From positions 41,950-105,949 of the forward strand of contig CALYTI010000005.1 in assembly GCA_945487035.1 (NCBI GenBank): a stretch of DNA of 64,000 nt, given 5' to 3'. This document shows positions 39,358 through 48,505 of this stretch, one piece after another. The notes below the pieces were generated by a model that had not been told where the DNA came from, ran no database searches, and saw only the letters and a list, made by a program, of their open reading frames with translations. The position numbers and the translations under genes are program-made. Each line of letters starts with the position of its first letter. Position 1 is the first letter of the stretch. Source of the DNA: an uncultured Bacteroidales bacterium. Its GTDB lineage: Bacteria; Bacteroidota; Bacteroidia; Bacteroidales; UBA932.

Positions 39358-40841
39358 ATCAGTGGCGAACTCAAAGCTTCCTTCAACTCAGTATCATAGC
39401 GCAACCGCAGCTCAACAGCTGCAGCCTGGAACCAATACCTCACAACTATCTCGCTTTCAAGCAGCTGGCACATCTCTTCCCGGTTCAGTTCGTCGAGTTT
39501 GCCAGCATCCTTCATCTTCGGCTTAAGGTACTCGATAAAGCCGTCCCAGTCGTCGAAATGGTAATCCTTTGCCGGAGCTATGCTCTCGTGAGCCCTCACA
39601 TAATCCAGGACATATTCCTCCATCAGCCCTGACATCGCGATGGAATAAACCAGGTCGCTGAATTCGAATTTCTGCAGCTTCACATCCGGAGTGATGCCGC
39701 CACCATCCCTGACCTCGCGCCCGCGCGAGGTGTAGAACACGTGGGTAAGGGAATCCGGAATATGTCCCACGCTTCCGTCCTCGTTGCGGTTGCTGTAGTC
39801 GATAGCCTGCACGCAGCGCCCTGACGGGGTGTAATATTTCGCAGTAGTAATCTTGAGCTGCCCTCCGTAAGGCAGGGGGCGTATGGACTGCACCAGACCC
39901 TTGCCGAAGGTACGCTGGCCCATAATCGTAGCCCTGTCCATATCCTGAAGCGCTCCGCTGACGATTTCGGAAGCCGATGCGCTGCCCGAATCCACCAGCA
40001 CTACAATAGGCAGTTTCAGGTCAATAGGGTCCCTGTAGGTCTTATAGGTAACCACATCCTTTGGATTGCGCCCCCTGGCAGTCACCACCACCGAGCCCTT
40101 AGGCACAAAGAGGGACACTATTTCCACAGCCTCCTGCATCAGACCGCCTCCGTTCTGGCGCAGGTCCAGCACGAGTTTCTTCATTCCTTCGGACTTGAGG
40201 CGAAGCACTTCCTGACGCATCTGCGCAGCCACCCCTTCGGTAAATCCGGTCTGGTAGATATAGCCCGTCGTTCCGTCGTCAAGCATCCCTGCATACTGTA
40301 TGTCCGGAATATGAATCAGTTCCCTGACCACCGAGACCTCAACGGTATCGCGGGTACGCAGCTTTTTCACCAGAAACTTCACCTCGGTGCCCGGCTGCCC
40401 CTTCATCCTTGAAGAGCACTCTGCCGAATCCTTGCCTTTCACGCTCTCGCCGTTGATTTCCAGAATCTCATCTCCGCACACAAGGCCGGCTTTGGCGCAC
40501 GGCGAGCCGGCATAAGGTTCATTGATTACCACATTTCCGTCCTTCTCGGGCTTGAAGATGATGGCACCTATTCCTCCGTAGGCCTTCTCGATTTGCATAC
40601 GGAAGTTGTCATTCTCCTCGGCTGGCACATAGACCGTGTAAGGGTCGAGGGTCTCCAGCATAGCGTCTATTGCCGCCTTCTGCATACGCTCGACCGGCAG
40701 GGAATCCACATAGGAACGGTTGAGTTCCCTCAGTATTGCGTTCTGTATCTCCACGAACTTTCCGAGCTGGAAGTTGCTGGACTGAGCCGAGGCACCCGCT
40801 GCGAGCGTCAGGGCCAATATTGCTGCAAATATTCTTTTCAT
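39354..40841 (-). CDS. S41-family C-terminal processing protease (CtpA/Prc type)
   Basis: This periplasmic serine protease has 495 aa from the ATG at 40841, which overlaps the U32 stop (ATGA) and opens a signal peptide (RIFAAILALTLAAGASA). A PDZ domain lies at about 80-170 (PYAGSPCAKAGLVCGDEILEING). The catalytic core holds LDLRQNGGGLMQEAVEI, VVLVDSGSASASEIVSGAL with the nucleophilic serine, and TFGKGLVQSI with the general-base lysine. The start at 40856 on the track adds five residues (MGRSA) and is less likely. It probably degrades or trims envelope proteins. Confidence 0.93.
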   Translation of the reverse strand: MKRIFAAILALTLAAGASAQSSNFQLGKFVEIQNAILRELNRSYVDSLPVERMQKAAIDAMLETLDPYTVYVPAEENDNFRMQIEKAYGGIGAIIFKPEKDGNVVINEPYAGSPCAKAGLVCGDEILEINGESVKGKDSAECSSRMKGQPGTEVKFLVKKLRTRDTVEVSVVRELIHIPDIQYAGMLDDGTTGYIYQTGFTEGVAAQMRQEVLRLKSEGMKKLVLDLRQNGGGLMQEAVEIVSLFVPKGSVVVTARGRNPKDVVTYKTYRDPIDLKLPIVVLVDSGSASASEIVSGALQDMDRATIMGQRTFGKGLVQSIRPLPYGGQLKITTAKYYTPSGRCVQAIDYSNRNEDGSVGHIPDSLTHVFYTSRGREVRDGGGITPDVKLQKFEFSDLVYSIAMSGLMEEYVLDYVRAHESIAPAKDYHFDDWDGFIEYLKPKMKDAGKLDELNREEMCQLLESEIVVRYWFQAAAVELRLRYDTELKEALSSPLI

Positions 40842-42079
40842 TGCGCTTCTACCCATTTGTAAACTTTGTCTCCTCGGTGGAGTTTCTGAGGAACAGCCAC
40901 CGAGCAGCGGGCGCCCTTGTCCGCAAGCTCTACGGACTGGAAGTTCACCCTCATATCTTCTATATCGAATTCAACCACGCCGGTGGTCTGGCCAATTGCC
41001 ATTGCCCTGTCTCCTTTGCAAAGCGGCTGGCTCTCAACGGTAATCTCGCATACTCCGATACGGTCGAACCAGTTGCTGACCTTGCCCACATAGACCTTGC
41101 GGAGCTTGGACTGGCTTCCGTAAACCTCGCTCCACTGGCCCATCTTCGCACCCTGGTAGTAGCCGTCCCAGAAGCCCCTGTTGAATACCTCGCTGAGGCG
41201 TCCTTTCAGCTGAGATGCAAGCTCCGGAGTATAAGTTCCCTCGCACACCGCGTCCGCCGCCTTGCGGTAGCATTCGGTGCAACGCTTGACATATTCGGCG
41301 CTGCGCGCCCTGCCTTCTATCTTGAATACCTTCACGCCGGACTCTATGATGCGGTCCATAAACTCTATGGTACACAGGTCCTTAGGGGACATAATATACT
41401 TATTGTCCACAAGCAGCTGATTGCCCGTGTCCAGGTCGGTGACCTCATAGCCGCGGCGGCATACCTGGAAGCAGGCCCCGCGGTTGGCAGAGGCTCCGTA
41501 GGCGTGCAGGCTGAGGTAGCATTTGCCGGAAATGGCCATACACAGCGCTCCGTGGGCGAACATCTCAATTCGGACGAGTTCTCCGCCCGGGCCTTTGATG
41601 CCTTCGCGCACTATGGTCTCGTAGATGGATTTGACCTGGTCCAGGTTAAGCTCCCTTGCGAGCACCACCACATCCGCAAACTGCGCATAGAAACGCAGCG
41701 ACTCGGCGTTGGATATGGACAGCTGGGTGGAAATATGTACCTCCATCCCTATCTGCCGGCAATAGGCTATCGCTGCCATATCGGAAGCAATCACGGCCGT
41801 AACGCCTGCCTTCCTGGCTGCATCGAGAGCCTCACGCATCTCCTCCAGGTCCTCGGGATATAGCACGATGTTGAGGGTGAGATAGGACTTCACCCCCGCC
41901 TCACGGCAGATGCGCACCACCTCCGGGAGGTCTTCCGGTGCGAAGTTGTTGGCGGAATGGCTTCGCATATTGAGCCTTCCGATTCCGAAATATACCGAAT
42001 CGGCCCCACCCTGAATCGCGGCGCGCAGGCATTCGAAATTGCCAGCCGGGGCCATTATCTCCAATTCTTTCTTGTCCAT
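40838..42079 (-). CDS. U32-family peptidase-like protein (RlhA/YegQ type)
   Basis: The 413-aa protein starts ELEIMAPAGNFECLRAAIQGGADSVYFG, the U32 hallmark. The signature EMFAHGALCMAISGKCYLS and the cysteine cluster NRGACFQVCRRGYEV are complete, followed by KVFKIEGRARSAEYV. Members called YegQ/RlhA act in RNA hydroxylation rather than proteolysis, and others are annotated as collagenases; the sequence supports the family but not the choice. It is first in an operon with the S41 protease and RdgB. Confidence 0.92.
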   Translation of the reverse strand: MDKKELEIMAPAGNFECLRAAIQGGADSVYFGIGRLNMRSHSANNFAPEDLPEVVRICREAGVKSYLTLNIVLYPEDLEEMREALDAARKAGVTAVIASDMAAIAYCRQIGMEVHISTQLSISNAESLRFYAQFADVVVLARELNLDQVKSIYETIVREGIKGPGGELVRIEMFAHGALCMAISGKCYLSLHAYGASANRGACFQVCRRGYEVTDLDTGNQLLVDNKYIMSPKDLCTIEFMDRIIESGVKVFKIEGRARSAEYVKRCTECYRKAADAVCEGTYTPELASQLKGRLSEVFNRGFWDGYYQGAKMGQWSEVYGSQSKLRKVYVGKVSNWFDRIGVCEITVESQPLCKGDRAMAIGQTTGVVEFDIEDMRVNFQSVELADKGARCSVAVPQKLHRGDKVYKWVEAQ

Positions 42080-42136
42080 TTATGCATAGGGTCCGCCAAT
42101 TGCGGGCCAAAGCGCGAATTTACGAAGAATTTTATG

Positions 42137-42144
42137 TACTTTTG
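42137..42144 (+). promoter_or_regulatory. -7 box TACTTTTG of the polyprenyl synthase gene
   Basis: Perfect TAnnTTTG, 20 bases before the ATG at 42165, in the 85-base divergent gap with the U32 gene. Confidence 0.55.
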
Positions 42145-42164
42145 GGAATCAAACGCATAATATT

Positions 42165-43145
42165 ATGGCTACACTCGAAAACATCACGGCCAGGACCGCC
42201 GGACTTTTCAGGAACATAAGTTTCACCGCAGAGCCTTCGGGGCTATATGACCCGCTTCGCTACATGATTGCAATCGGAGGCAAGCGTTTGCGCCCCGCCT
42301 TGTGCCTTCTGACTTATTCAATATATAAGGACAGCTTCGACGAGAGCATACTCGAGCCGGCCGCGGCGCTGGAGGTGTTCCATACCTTCACCCTCATCCA
42401 CGACGACATTATGGACCGCTCGCCCCTGCGCCGCGGCCAGGCTACCGTCTGGAAAAAATGGGATGAGGATACGGCCATTCTCAGTGGAGATGTGATGCAG
42501 ATTGATGCCTACAGACGAATAGCCAAGGCCCCGGCGGACAAACTTGCCGATGCACTCGCGCTTTTTACCGAGACGGCAGCACAGGTCTGCGAGGGGCAGC
42601 AGTACGATATGGATTTCGAGCATCAGGCAGAAGTCCCTATGGAGGATTACGCCAAGATGATCGGGCTCAAGACCGGTGTGCTGATTGCCTGTGCAGCCAA
42701 GATGGGAGCCCTGATTGCAGGAGCACCGCAGAAGGATTGCGAGGCTCTGTACCGCTACGGTTATGAGCTCGGTATGGCTTTCCAGGTGGCTGACGACTAC
42801 CTTGATGCCTTCGGAGACGAGAAGGTTTTCGGCAAGCCGATTGGAGGAGACATCATCCAGCGCAAGAAGAGCTGGCTTACCCTGCGGGCTCTTGAGAAAA
42901 CTGCCGATAAGCAGGCTCTGCTCGGGGCTCTTGACCTGCCGTCCGATACAGCAGAGCAGAAGACCGCCAAAATTGCTGCAGTGAAGGATATTTACTGCGA
43001 GCTTGGGGTTGACAGCGATGCCAAGGCCGAAGTCGTGCGCTACAATAGCCGTGCTCTGGATGCCGTCCGCTCGCTCGAACTCAGCCCTGAGGCTCTTGCC
43101 CTGCTCACAGCCTTTGCCGACCGCCTTGTCGGCAGAGCGAAATAG
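42165..43145 (+). CDS. Trans-polyprenyl diphosphate synthase
   Basis: The 326-aa enzyme condenses isopentenyl diphosphate onto allylic diphosphates. First aspartate-rich motif DDIMD at 80-84 (FTLIHDDIMDRSPLRRGQAT), second DDYLD at 210-214 (AFQVADDYLDAFGD), plus GGKRLRP near 39 and GKPIGGDIIQRKKSWLTL. These fit the short- to medium-chain class (geranylgeranyl or similar); product length is not certain. It is monocistronic, followed by a repeat element and a convergent MATE gene. Confidence 0.93.
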   Translation: MATLENITARTAGLFRNISFTAEPSGLYDPLRYMIAIGGKRLRPALCLLTYSIYKDSFDESILEPAAALEVFHTFTLIHDDIMDRSPLRRGQATVWKKWDEDTAILSGDVMQIDAYRRIAKAPADKLADALALFTETAAQVCEGQQYDMDFEHQAEVPMEDYAKMIGLKTGVLIACAAKMGALIAGAPQKDCEALYRYGYELGMAFQVADDYLDAFGDEKVFGKPIGGDIIQRKKSWLTLRALEKTADKQALLGALDLPSDTAEQKTAKIAAVKDIYCELGVDSDAKAEVVRYNSRALDAVRSLELSPEALALLTAFADRLVGRAK

Positions 43146-43172
43146 AGGGCGGGACCGGGAATTCCCGTGAGC

Positions 43173-43312
43173 AAAATCACCTTCCACGCGACCCACTGCC
43201 AGACTGGCCTACAACCTTGCCCACCGTGGACGGTGCGGGCTTTTTCCCGCACCTTCCACGCAGCATCCCATCACAACACCTTCCGCGGCCTCCCACCGTG
43301 GAAGGTGATTTT
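43173..43312. repeat. Twin-hairpin element with arms CACCTTCCACG
   Basis: Outer 16-base perfect inverted repeat AAAATCACCTTCCACG / CGTGGAAGGTGATTTT. Inside, CGTGGACGGTGCGGG-CTTTTT-CCCGCACCTTCCACG forms a central hairpin, so the element divides into two sub-hairpins with the same arms, the layout seen for family D in the island but with unrelated arm sequence. The central hairpin with its T-run could also end transcription of the synthase gene. Confidence 0.8.
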
Positions 43313-43340
43313 GATAACCGGCCGCCATGCGGGGATAAGC

Positions 43341-43410
43341 CGGATTTCAGACAATTTGTTTCCGGCAGGCAGGGATGGGTCGGATTTCAGACAATTTGTT
43401 TCCGGCAGGC
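43341..43410. repeat. 30-base direct repeat of the MATE gene 3' end
   Basis: CGGATTTCAGACAATTTGTT followed by TCCGGCAGGC occurs at 43341-43370 and 43381-43410. The second copy covers the last codons and stop of the MATE gene (read on minus as ACRKQIV, stop), the first lies beyond it. Confidence 0.9.
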
Positions 43411-44703
43411 GGTGAGCCAGATGGTTCGGGCGGCAAGGTGTGCGAAATATGCCGCCAGCAGCAGGTCCATCGACGGGCCGAAGACCAGCTCCCCGCCGAA
43501 CCACAGCACCAGAAAAGCCACCATAGCCGCCATCATCGAATTGCGGATAGGGCGCGTCCTCGCAGCGCCGAGAAACAATCCGTCCCAAGTAAAGGCGGCG
43601 CATCCCAGCGGGGGCATAATCAGCAGCCACCACAGGTAGGACTTGCAGGTCTCCACAACGTTTGCGTCATCTGTAAGCAGCCTCAGAACAGGCACTCCGC
43701 CTATGTAGTAAAGTCCTATGAACAAGGTGGCTATTGCCATACTCCATACGAAGACATAGCGCACAGTCTTACGCACCATAGGCCTGTCTTCCGCTCCTAT
43801 GAATCGTCCTGTCAGCGCCTCTCCGGCGTAGGCAAAACCATCCGTAAAATAGGAGAAGAGCATCAGCAGCTGCATCATCACCGAAGAGCAGGCTAGCAGC
43901 TGGTCTCCCAGCCTTGCAGCGATAAGGGTGTAGCCGAGATATATGACCATAAAGCACAGCGAGCGAACGAAGAGGTTGCCGTTCATCTTCAGGTATGGCA
44001 GCAGTTCGTCGCGGGTAAAGGCGTGCTTGAGCTCCTTCAGCGGGAAAGAGGAAAGCAGACGGCGGTACTTGAGCGCTGCCACCACGATGCAGAAGAGCAG
44101 GCCGCAGTATTGCGCAATCACGGTGCCGAGAGCTATGCCGTTGAAGCCTATGAACTTGGAGAGCACTATGCTCGCCACAATGTTTACTCCGTTGACTATC
44201 AGGTCTTTCCACATCGAAGACATAGAGTCCTGCTCGCCTACGAACCAGCCCGAAAAGACCAGCAGCGAGAGGGTAGCCGGTGCGGCCCATATCCTTATCA
44301 GGAAATATTTCTGCGCAAGTGCCGTGACTTCCTGCGAGGCGTGGGTGACCAGGGTCGCGAGTTTGAGGAAGGGCCATTGGAGAATAAGCAGGACTGCCGC
44401 CACAGCGAGTGCGACGCCGAGCCCTCTCCACAGCATCTTGGCCGCTGTACGGTCATCTCCCGCTCCGTATGCCTGGGCCGTCAGTCCGCCGGTACCGGCG
44501 CGCAGGAAGGCGAAGTTCCAGTAGAGCAGCGACAGAAACATAGAGCCGACCGATACGGCTCCAATGGCCGCAGCGGCGCTTACTCCGTACAGATGCCCTG
44601 AAATGGCCGTATCGACAAAGCCCACGAGGGGCACCGATATGTTGGCCAATATGCTCGGCAGGGACAGGCGGAGTATCTCACGGTTAAGTTTCTTGTCCAT
44701 CAT
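43387..44703 (-). CDS. MATE-family multidrug/sodium efflux transporter
   Basis: The 438-aa inner-membrane protein has about twelve helices in two MatE repeats. Family strings include LSLPSILANISVPLVGFVDTAISGHL, GGLTAQAYGAGD and, in the second half, DGFAYAGEALTGRFIGA, which mark the DinF-like branch. Substrate is unknown. Its start overlaps the rsgA stop, so it is translated behind that gene. The last 22 bases are duplicated directly downstream. Confidence 0.93.
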   Translation of the reverse strand: MMDKKLNREILRLSLPSILANISVPLVGFVDTAISGHLYGVSAAAAIGAVSVGSMFLSLLYWNFAFLRAGTGGLTAQAYGAGDDRTAAKMLWRGLGVALAVAAVLLILQWPFLKLATLVTHASQEVTALAQKYFLIRIWAAPATLSLLVFSGWFVGEQDSMSSMWKDLIVNGVNIVASIVLSKFIGFNGIALGTVIAQYCGLLFCIVVAALKYRRLLSSFPLKELKHAFTRDELLPYLKMNGNLFVRSLCFMVIYLGYTLIAARLGDQLLACSSVMMQLLMLFSYFTDGFAYAGEALTGRFIGAEDRPMVRKTVRYVFVWSMAIATLFIGLYYIGGVPVLRLLTDDANVVETCKSYLWWLLIMPPLGCAAFTWDGLFLGAARTRPIRNSMMAAMVAFLVLWFGGELVFGPSMDLLLAAYFAHLAARTIWLTACRKQIV

Positions 44704-45644
44704 TGTCTGAATTTGCTGTCTTCTTCCAACATTCCGAGATATGAGTTATACCTTTCGGCAGATATTGCGCCTTCTTCCACCGCCTGCTTCACCGCACAGC
44801 CCGGCTCGTGGGTGTGGGTGCATGGCACAAAGCGGCACTGGTCCGCAACGCGCAGCATTTCGGGGAAATATTTCGCAATCTCCTCCTTTTCGAGGCCATA
44901 TAGCCCAAAGCCCCTAAGTCCCGGGGTATCAACTACATAGCCTCCGCTTCCCAGAGGATACATCTCATAGAGGGAGGTGGTATGCTTTCCCTGAAGGTGG
45001 GCCAGCGATATCTCTCCGGTCTTGGGGTTGAGAGACGGGTCTATCGCTTTGATTAATGAGGATTTGCCTACTCCGGATTCGCCGCTGAACAGCACAACCT
45101 GCCCCTTGCAGAGCTCGCGAAGGGTCTGAATGCCCTCACCGGTTCTCGCCGAGGTTTCGATGACCTGATATCCCGCGTCGGTATAGATGTGCTTGAAGCG
45201 TTCGACCTGCTCCGGGGCTTCATCCCGGTAGAGATCGACTTTGTTGAGGACTATGGTTGCAGGGATTCCGAAGACAGCGCAGCTCACGAGCTGGCGGTCG
45301 AGGAAAGGAAGTTTGATTTCGGGAAAATAAAGGGTGACGACAAGGAAGGCCCTGTCCAGATTCGCCGCGATGACATGGGACTGGCGCGAGAGGTTGGTGG
45401 ACTTGCGTATCAGGTGGTTTTTCCTGTCGAGAATTTCGGTGATTACAGCAGGATGGGTCTCGTCAGGCTCCTTTTCGTACTCGAAGCGGACGCGGTCTCC
45501 GACAGCAACCGGATTTGTCGAGTTTCCGGCCGCAAGACGCACTTTACCACGGAGAACTGCGGGAAAGAGATTCCACTCGGGAAGGCAGCTCAGCATAAAG
45601 TGACTGCCCGCATTTTTAACAACTGTGGCGATTCCTTGTATCAT
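44700..45644 (-). CDS. rsgA: Ribosome small-subunit-dependent GTPase RsgA
   Basis: This assembly GTPase acts in late 30S maturation. The 314-aa protein has an N-terminal OB fold (GDRVRFEYE), the circularly permuted GTPase order with NKVDLY (G4) before SGESGVGKSSLIKAI (G1) and DTPGLRGFG (G3), and a C-terminal zinc-binding region CRFVPCTHTHEPGCAVKQAV. The track starts at a TTG (45653) inside the promoter; ATG at 45644 (MIQGIATVV) is chosen. The -7 box ends only 6 bases before it, so the message may be leaderless or nearly so. Confidence 0.93.
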   Translation of the reverse strand: MIQGIATVVKNAGSHFMLSCLPEWNLFPAVLRGKVRLAAGNSTNPVAVGDRVRFEYEKEPDETHPAVITEILDRKNHLIRKSTNLSRQSHVIAANLDRAFLVVTLYFPEIKLPFLDRQLVSCAVFGIPATIVLNKVDLYRDEAPEQVERFKHIYTDAGYQVIETSARTGEGIQTLRELCKGQVVLFSGESGVGKSSLIKAIDPSLNPKTGEISLAHLQGKHTTSLYEMYPLGSGGYVVDTPGLRGFGLYGLEKEEIAKYFPEMLRVADQCRFVPCTHTHEPGCAVKQAVEEGAISAERYNSYLGMLEEDSKFRQ

Positions 45645-45649
45645 TTCGG

Positions 45650-45668
45650 GCAAATATAACTATATTTG
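45650..45668. promoter_or_regulatory. Back-to-back -7 boxes for rsgA and the secreted YD-like gene
   Basis: Minus strand TATATTTGC at 45658-45650 faces rsgA; plus strand TATATTTG at 45661-45668 faces the gene at 45689. The two boxes are only 2 bases apart, so polymerase binding to one would exclude the other. Confidence 0.65.
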
Positions 45669-45688
45669 TCGGGATAATATTATCGGTT

Positions 45689-46408
45689 ATGAAACATCTG
45701 CTTACAGTTTTGGCGGTTTTGTTCGGCTTTTGCGCACAAATGTTGGCGTTCAATCCGGACCCCGCGAACTTGAGCCGCAAAGCTCTTGGATTTGAAGGGA
45801 ATGTAAGCAAGGCGGTACTCAAGGAATATACGGCCCCGGACAAGACTGTCCTCAAGGGCACCACGACTTATGTGTTCAACAGGCAGGGAGAAATCCTGAC
45901 GGTCAGATATGACAACGCCGCCGGGACCTATTCGAGGCTGCTTTTCTTCCAGAGGGACGGGAATGGCGCGCTGCAGCGTCTGACCATCGCCGAGAACGGA
46001 AAGCTGGACAGCTATGTGGTCTATGGCAAAGGTGTGGAATCTCTCTATGGCAGAGGGGATTATCTGGTATCGCTTACCGTTGATTACAATGGCGAGAGAT
46101 ATATGTATGACGCTACTGAGAAAGACAATTACCTCAGTCATCCGGAGAGGTATATTTCCCGCAGCGAGCGCCATTGCGATTCTTTCGGGCGGCTGGTGAA
46201 GGAAGTGGTCTATACTCTCGGCGAAGAAGCTGAGCGCAAGGAGTTTACCTACGATGTTTTCGGTCATCTTGTCCGCACGGTTTCCTACCTTGACCGCGAA
46301 CTCGAATCCGTCACCGAATTCACCTGCGACCGCAGCGCCACCCTCACCGTCGATGCCTCAGGTCAGGTTCTGAATTTCACCGCCATCTCCCTGGAGTATT
46401 TCGAGTAA
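45689..46408 (+). CDS. Secreted protein with YD/RHS-like repeats (239 aa)
   Basis: A signal peptide (LLTVLAVLFGFCAQMLA) is followed by a beta-rich region with loose repeats of the YD type: VFNRQGEILTVRYDN, HCDSFGRLVKEVVYT, YDVFGHLVRTVSYLD. Such short YD-like proteins are common in Bacteroidales and have no assigned function. No lipobox is seen. It is convergent with RNase R (7-base gap) and has its own promoter. Confidence 0.75.
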   Translation: MKHLLTVLAVLFGFCAQMLAFNPDPANLSRKALGFEGNVSKAVLKEYTAPDKTVLKGTTTYVFNRQGEILTVRYDNAAGTYSRLLFFQRDGNGALQRLTIAENGKLDSYVVYGKGVESLYGRGDYLVSLTVDYNGERYMYDATEKDNYLSHPERYISRSERHCDSFGRLVKEVVYTLGEEAERKEFTYDVFGHLVRTVSYLDRELESVTEFTCDRSATLTVDASGQVLNFTAISLEYFE

Positions 46409-46415
46409 TCAGGTA

Positions 46416-48446
46416 TCAGTCCACCACAAGTTCGAAGTCGAGAAGGCGCTGGTCGAGATTGGCGCGGGAGACGCGGATGCGCACCGGGTCACCGAGGCGA
46501 TAGACCTTGTGGGTGCGGCGGCCGCGCAGGAGGTATTTCTCCTCTTCGAAGACAAAGAAATCCGTCTTGATTTCCCGAAGGGAAACCATTCCCTCAATGT
46601 GGGTAGGCTCGATTTCCACATACATTCCCCATTCTGTCAGTCCGGAGATATGACCGTCGTACTCCTCGCCCAGGTGTTCCTGCATATACTCCACAAGCTT
46701 GTACTTGACACTGGTGCGCTCGGCATCCGCTGCTACATTCTCGCGCACGGAAGCGTGGTCGCACTGCTCCTGATAGTAGTCCTTGTCCTCACTCTTGCCG
46801 TTCTCCAGATATCCCGCGAGCAGGCGGTGAACCATAAGGTCAGGGTAACGGCGGATAGGAGAAGTGAAATGGGTATAGTCCGCGAAAGCGAGACCGAAGT
46901 GGCCTATGTTGTCGGTGCTGTATTTGGCCTTGGCCATGGAGCGCAGGGCAATCTCCTTGAACGGAGCCGCCTCAGGCTTGCCATCGGACTCGGAAAGCAA
47001 CTTATTGATAATCACCGCCGATTTTGCTCCGGTCGGGTCCTTTTCCATCTTATAGCCGAAGCCCTTGGCGAAATTGCGCAGGCCCTCGAGTTTCTCCAGA
47101 TTAGGCATATCGTGGATACGGTAAACGAAGGTCTTCCCCGTTCCGCTCACAAACTCCGCAACGCTGCGGTTCGCAAGCAGCATAAACTCCTCGATGAGCC
47201 AGTTGGCTTCGAAAGAGTGCTTCTGATAGATTTCCACCGGGCGGCCGGACACATCGCAGCGCACCTTCATCTCCGGACGGTCGAAATCGATGGCTCCTGC
47301 CTTGCGGCGGCGGCCCTTGAGAATCATAGCCAAAGCATTGGTCGTGCGTATTGCCTCAACCAAAGAGGCGCTGAAACCGGTGGAGGAAGCAATCTGTTCA
47401 TCGGTACCCTCCGCCTTGATTACGGCCTGGGCCTGGTCATAGTCCAGGCGCCAATCTGAATTGATGACCGTACGGCCTATCCACTTCTTTCTGACCTTAG
47501 CGTCAGGAGTGATTACAAAAACCGCTGAGAAAGTAAGCTTATCCTCGTGCGGACGCAGGGAGCACAGCTTGTTGCAGAGCTTCTCCGGAAGCATAGGCAC
47601 GGTCCTGTCCACCAGATAGACAGAAGTGCCGCGCTCCTGCGCTTCCTTGTCCACCGGAGTGCCCGGACGCACATACCAGGACACATCGGCAATATGCACT
47701 CCCACTTCGTAATTGCCGTCAGGCAAAGCCCTGAAGGAAAGTGCATCATCGAAGTCCTTGGCATCGGACGGGTCAATAGTGAAAGTCAGGACATCCCTGA
47801 AATCCTTTCTGCCTTTCAGGTCGGTCTTTTTTATCTTTTCGGAAATCTTGTCCGCGGCATTCTCCACCTCCGGCTCGAAACGGTACGGGAGGTTGAATTC
47901 CGCAAGAATTGCGTGCATCTCGGTATCGTTGTCCCCCGGCTCTCCGAGCACATCGACTATGTGGCCACGCGGACAGTTGTCTCCCCTGTCCCAGCGGTCC
48001 ACCAGGGCAGAAACCTTGAAGCCCTGCTGCGCTCCCATCTCTTCCGCCTGAGCAGGATCCACTTCTATGTCATAAGGCATATTGCGGCTCTGCATCAGCA
48101 CCCAGGCACTGGCTCCAACCATATGGAATATGCCCACAAAAGGCTTGGTGGAGCGCTCTATGATATCTACTATTTCGCCTTCCCGGCGGGACGCCCTTTC
48201 ACTGCGGGCCTTGGAGCGTCCTTCGCTTGTTACGGCCACACGCACGGTATCCCCGTTCAAGGCTCCCCTGGTCTTGGAAGCGCGGACAAAAACATCTTCC
48301 TGCTCGTCTTCGATGATGACGAAGGCAAATCCCTCACGGGTCATCTGCACCTTGCCTATGAACTGGGGGAACACTTTCCTGCCCTGCCTGCGCCTGCGCT
48401 GCTGGGGCTTCTTCCTCTGCTGCTTTTTAGTAATTTTTGTTTTCAT
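46416..48446 (-). CDS. rnr: Ribonuclease R
   Basis: This 3'-to-5' exoribonuclease degrades structured RNA. The 676-aa protein starts at ATG 48446 (MKTKITKKQQRKK), giving the basic N-terminus usual for Bacteroidetes RNase R; the track adds 34 residues that overlap the divergent promoter. Cold-shock domains occupy about 30-190, the RNB catalytic domain holds TIDPSDAKDFDDALSF with the four catalytic acids, and an S1 domain ends it (YDGHISGLTEWGMYVEIE). Single gene unit by position. Confidence 0.95.
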   Translation of the reverse strand: MKTKITKKQQRKKPQQRRRRQGRKVFPQFIGKVQMTREGFAFVIIEDEQEDVFVRASKTRGALNGDTVRVAVTSEGRSKARSERASRREGEIVDIIERSTKPFVGIFHMVGASAWVLMQSRNMPYDIEVDPAQAEEMGAQQGFKVSALVDRWDRGDNCPRGHIVDVLGEPGDNDTEMHAILAEFNLPYRFEPEVENAADKISEKIKKTDLKGRKDFRDVLTFTIDPSDAKDFDDALSFRALPDGNYEVGVHIADVSWYVRPGTPVDKEAQERGTSVYLVDRTVPMLPEKLCNKLCSLRPHEDKLTFSAVFVITPDAKVRKKWIGRTVINSDWRLDYDQAQAVIKAEGTDEQIASSTGFSASLVEAIRTTNALAMILKGRRRKAGAIDFDRPEMKVRCDVSGRPVEIYQKHSFEANWLIEEFMLLANRSVAEFVSGTGKTFVYRIHDMPNLEKLEGLRNFAKGFGYKMEKDPTGAKSAVIINKLLSESDGKPEAAPFKEIALRSMAKAKYSTDNIGHFGLAFADYTHFTSPIRRYPDLMVHRLLAGYLENGKSEDKDYYQEQCDHASVRENVAADAERTSVKYKLVEYMQEHLGEEYDGHISGLTEWGMYVEIEPTHIEGMVSLREIKTDFFVFEEEKYLLRGRRTHKVYRLGDPVRIRVSRANLDQRLLDFELVVD

Positions 48447-48456
48447 TTTGACTTCG

Positions 48457-48483
48457 CAAAGATAAGAAATAGAGTTATATTTG
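48457..48483. promoter_or_regulatory. Divergent -7 boxes of rnr and the NAGPA-domain gene
   Basis: Minus strand TATCTTTG (48464-48457) lies 11 bases before the rnr ATG; plus strand TATATTTG (48476-48483) lies 22 bases before the ATG at 48506. Both are perfect matches. Confidence 0.7.
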
Positions 48484-48505
48484 TAAAATACAGAAAATAC
48501 CGGAT

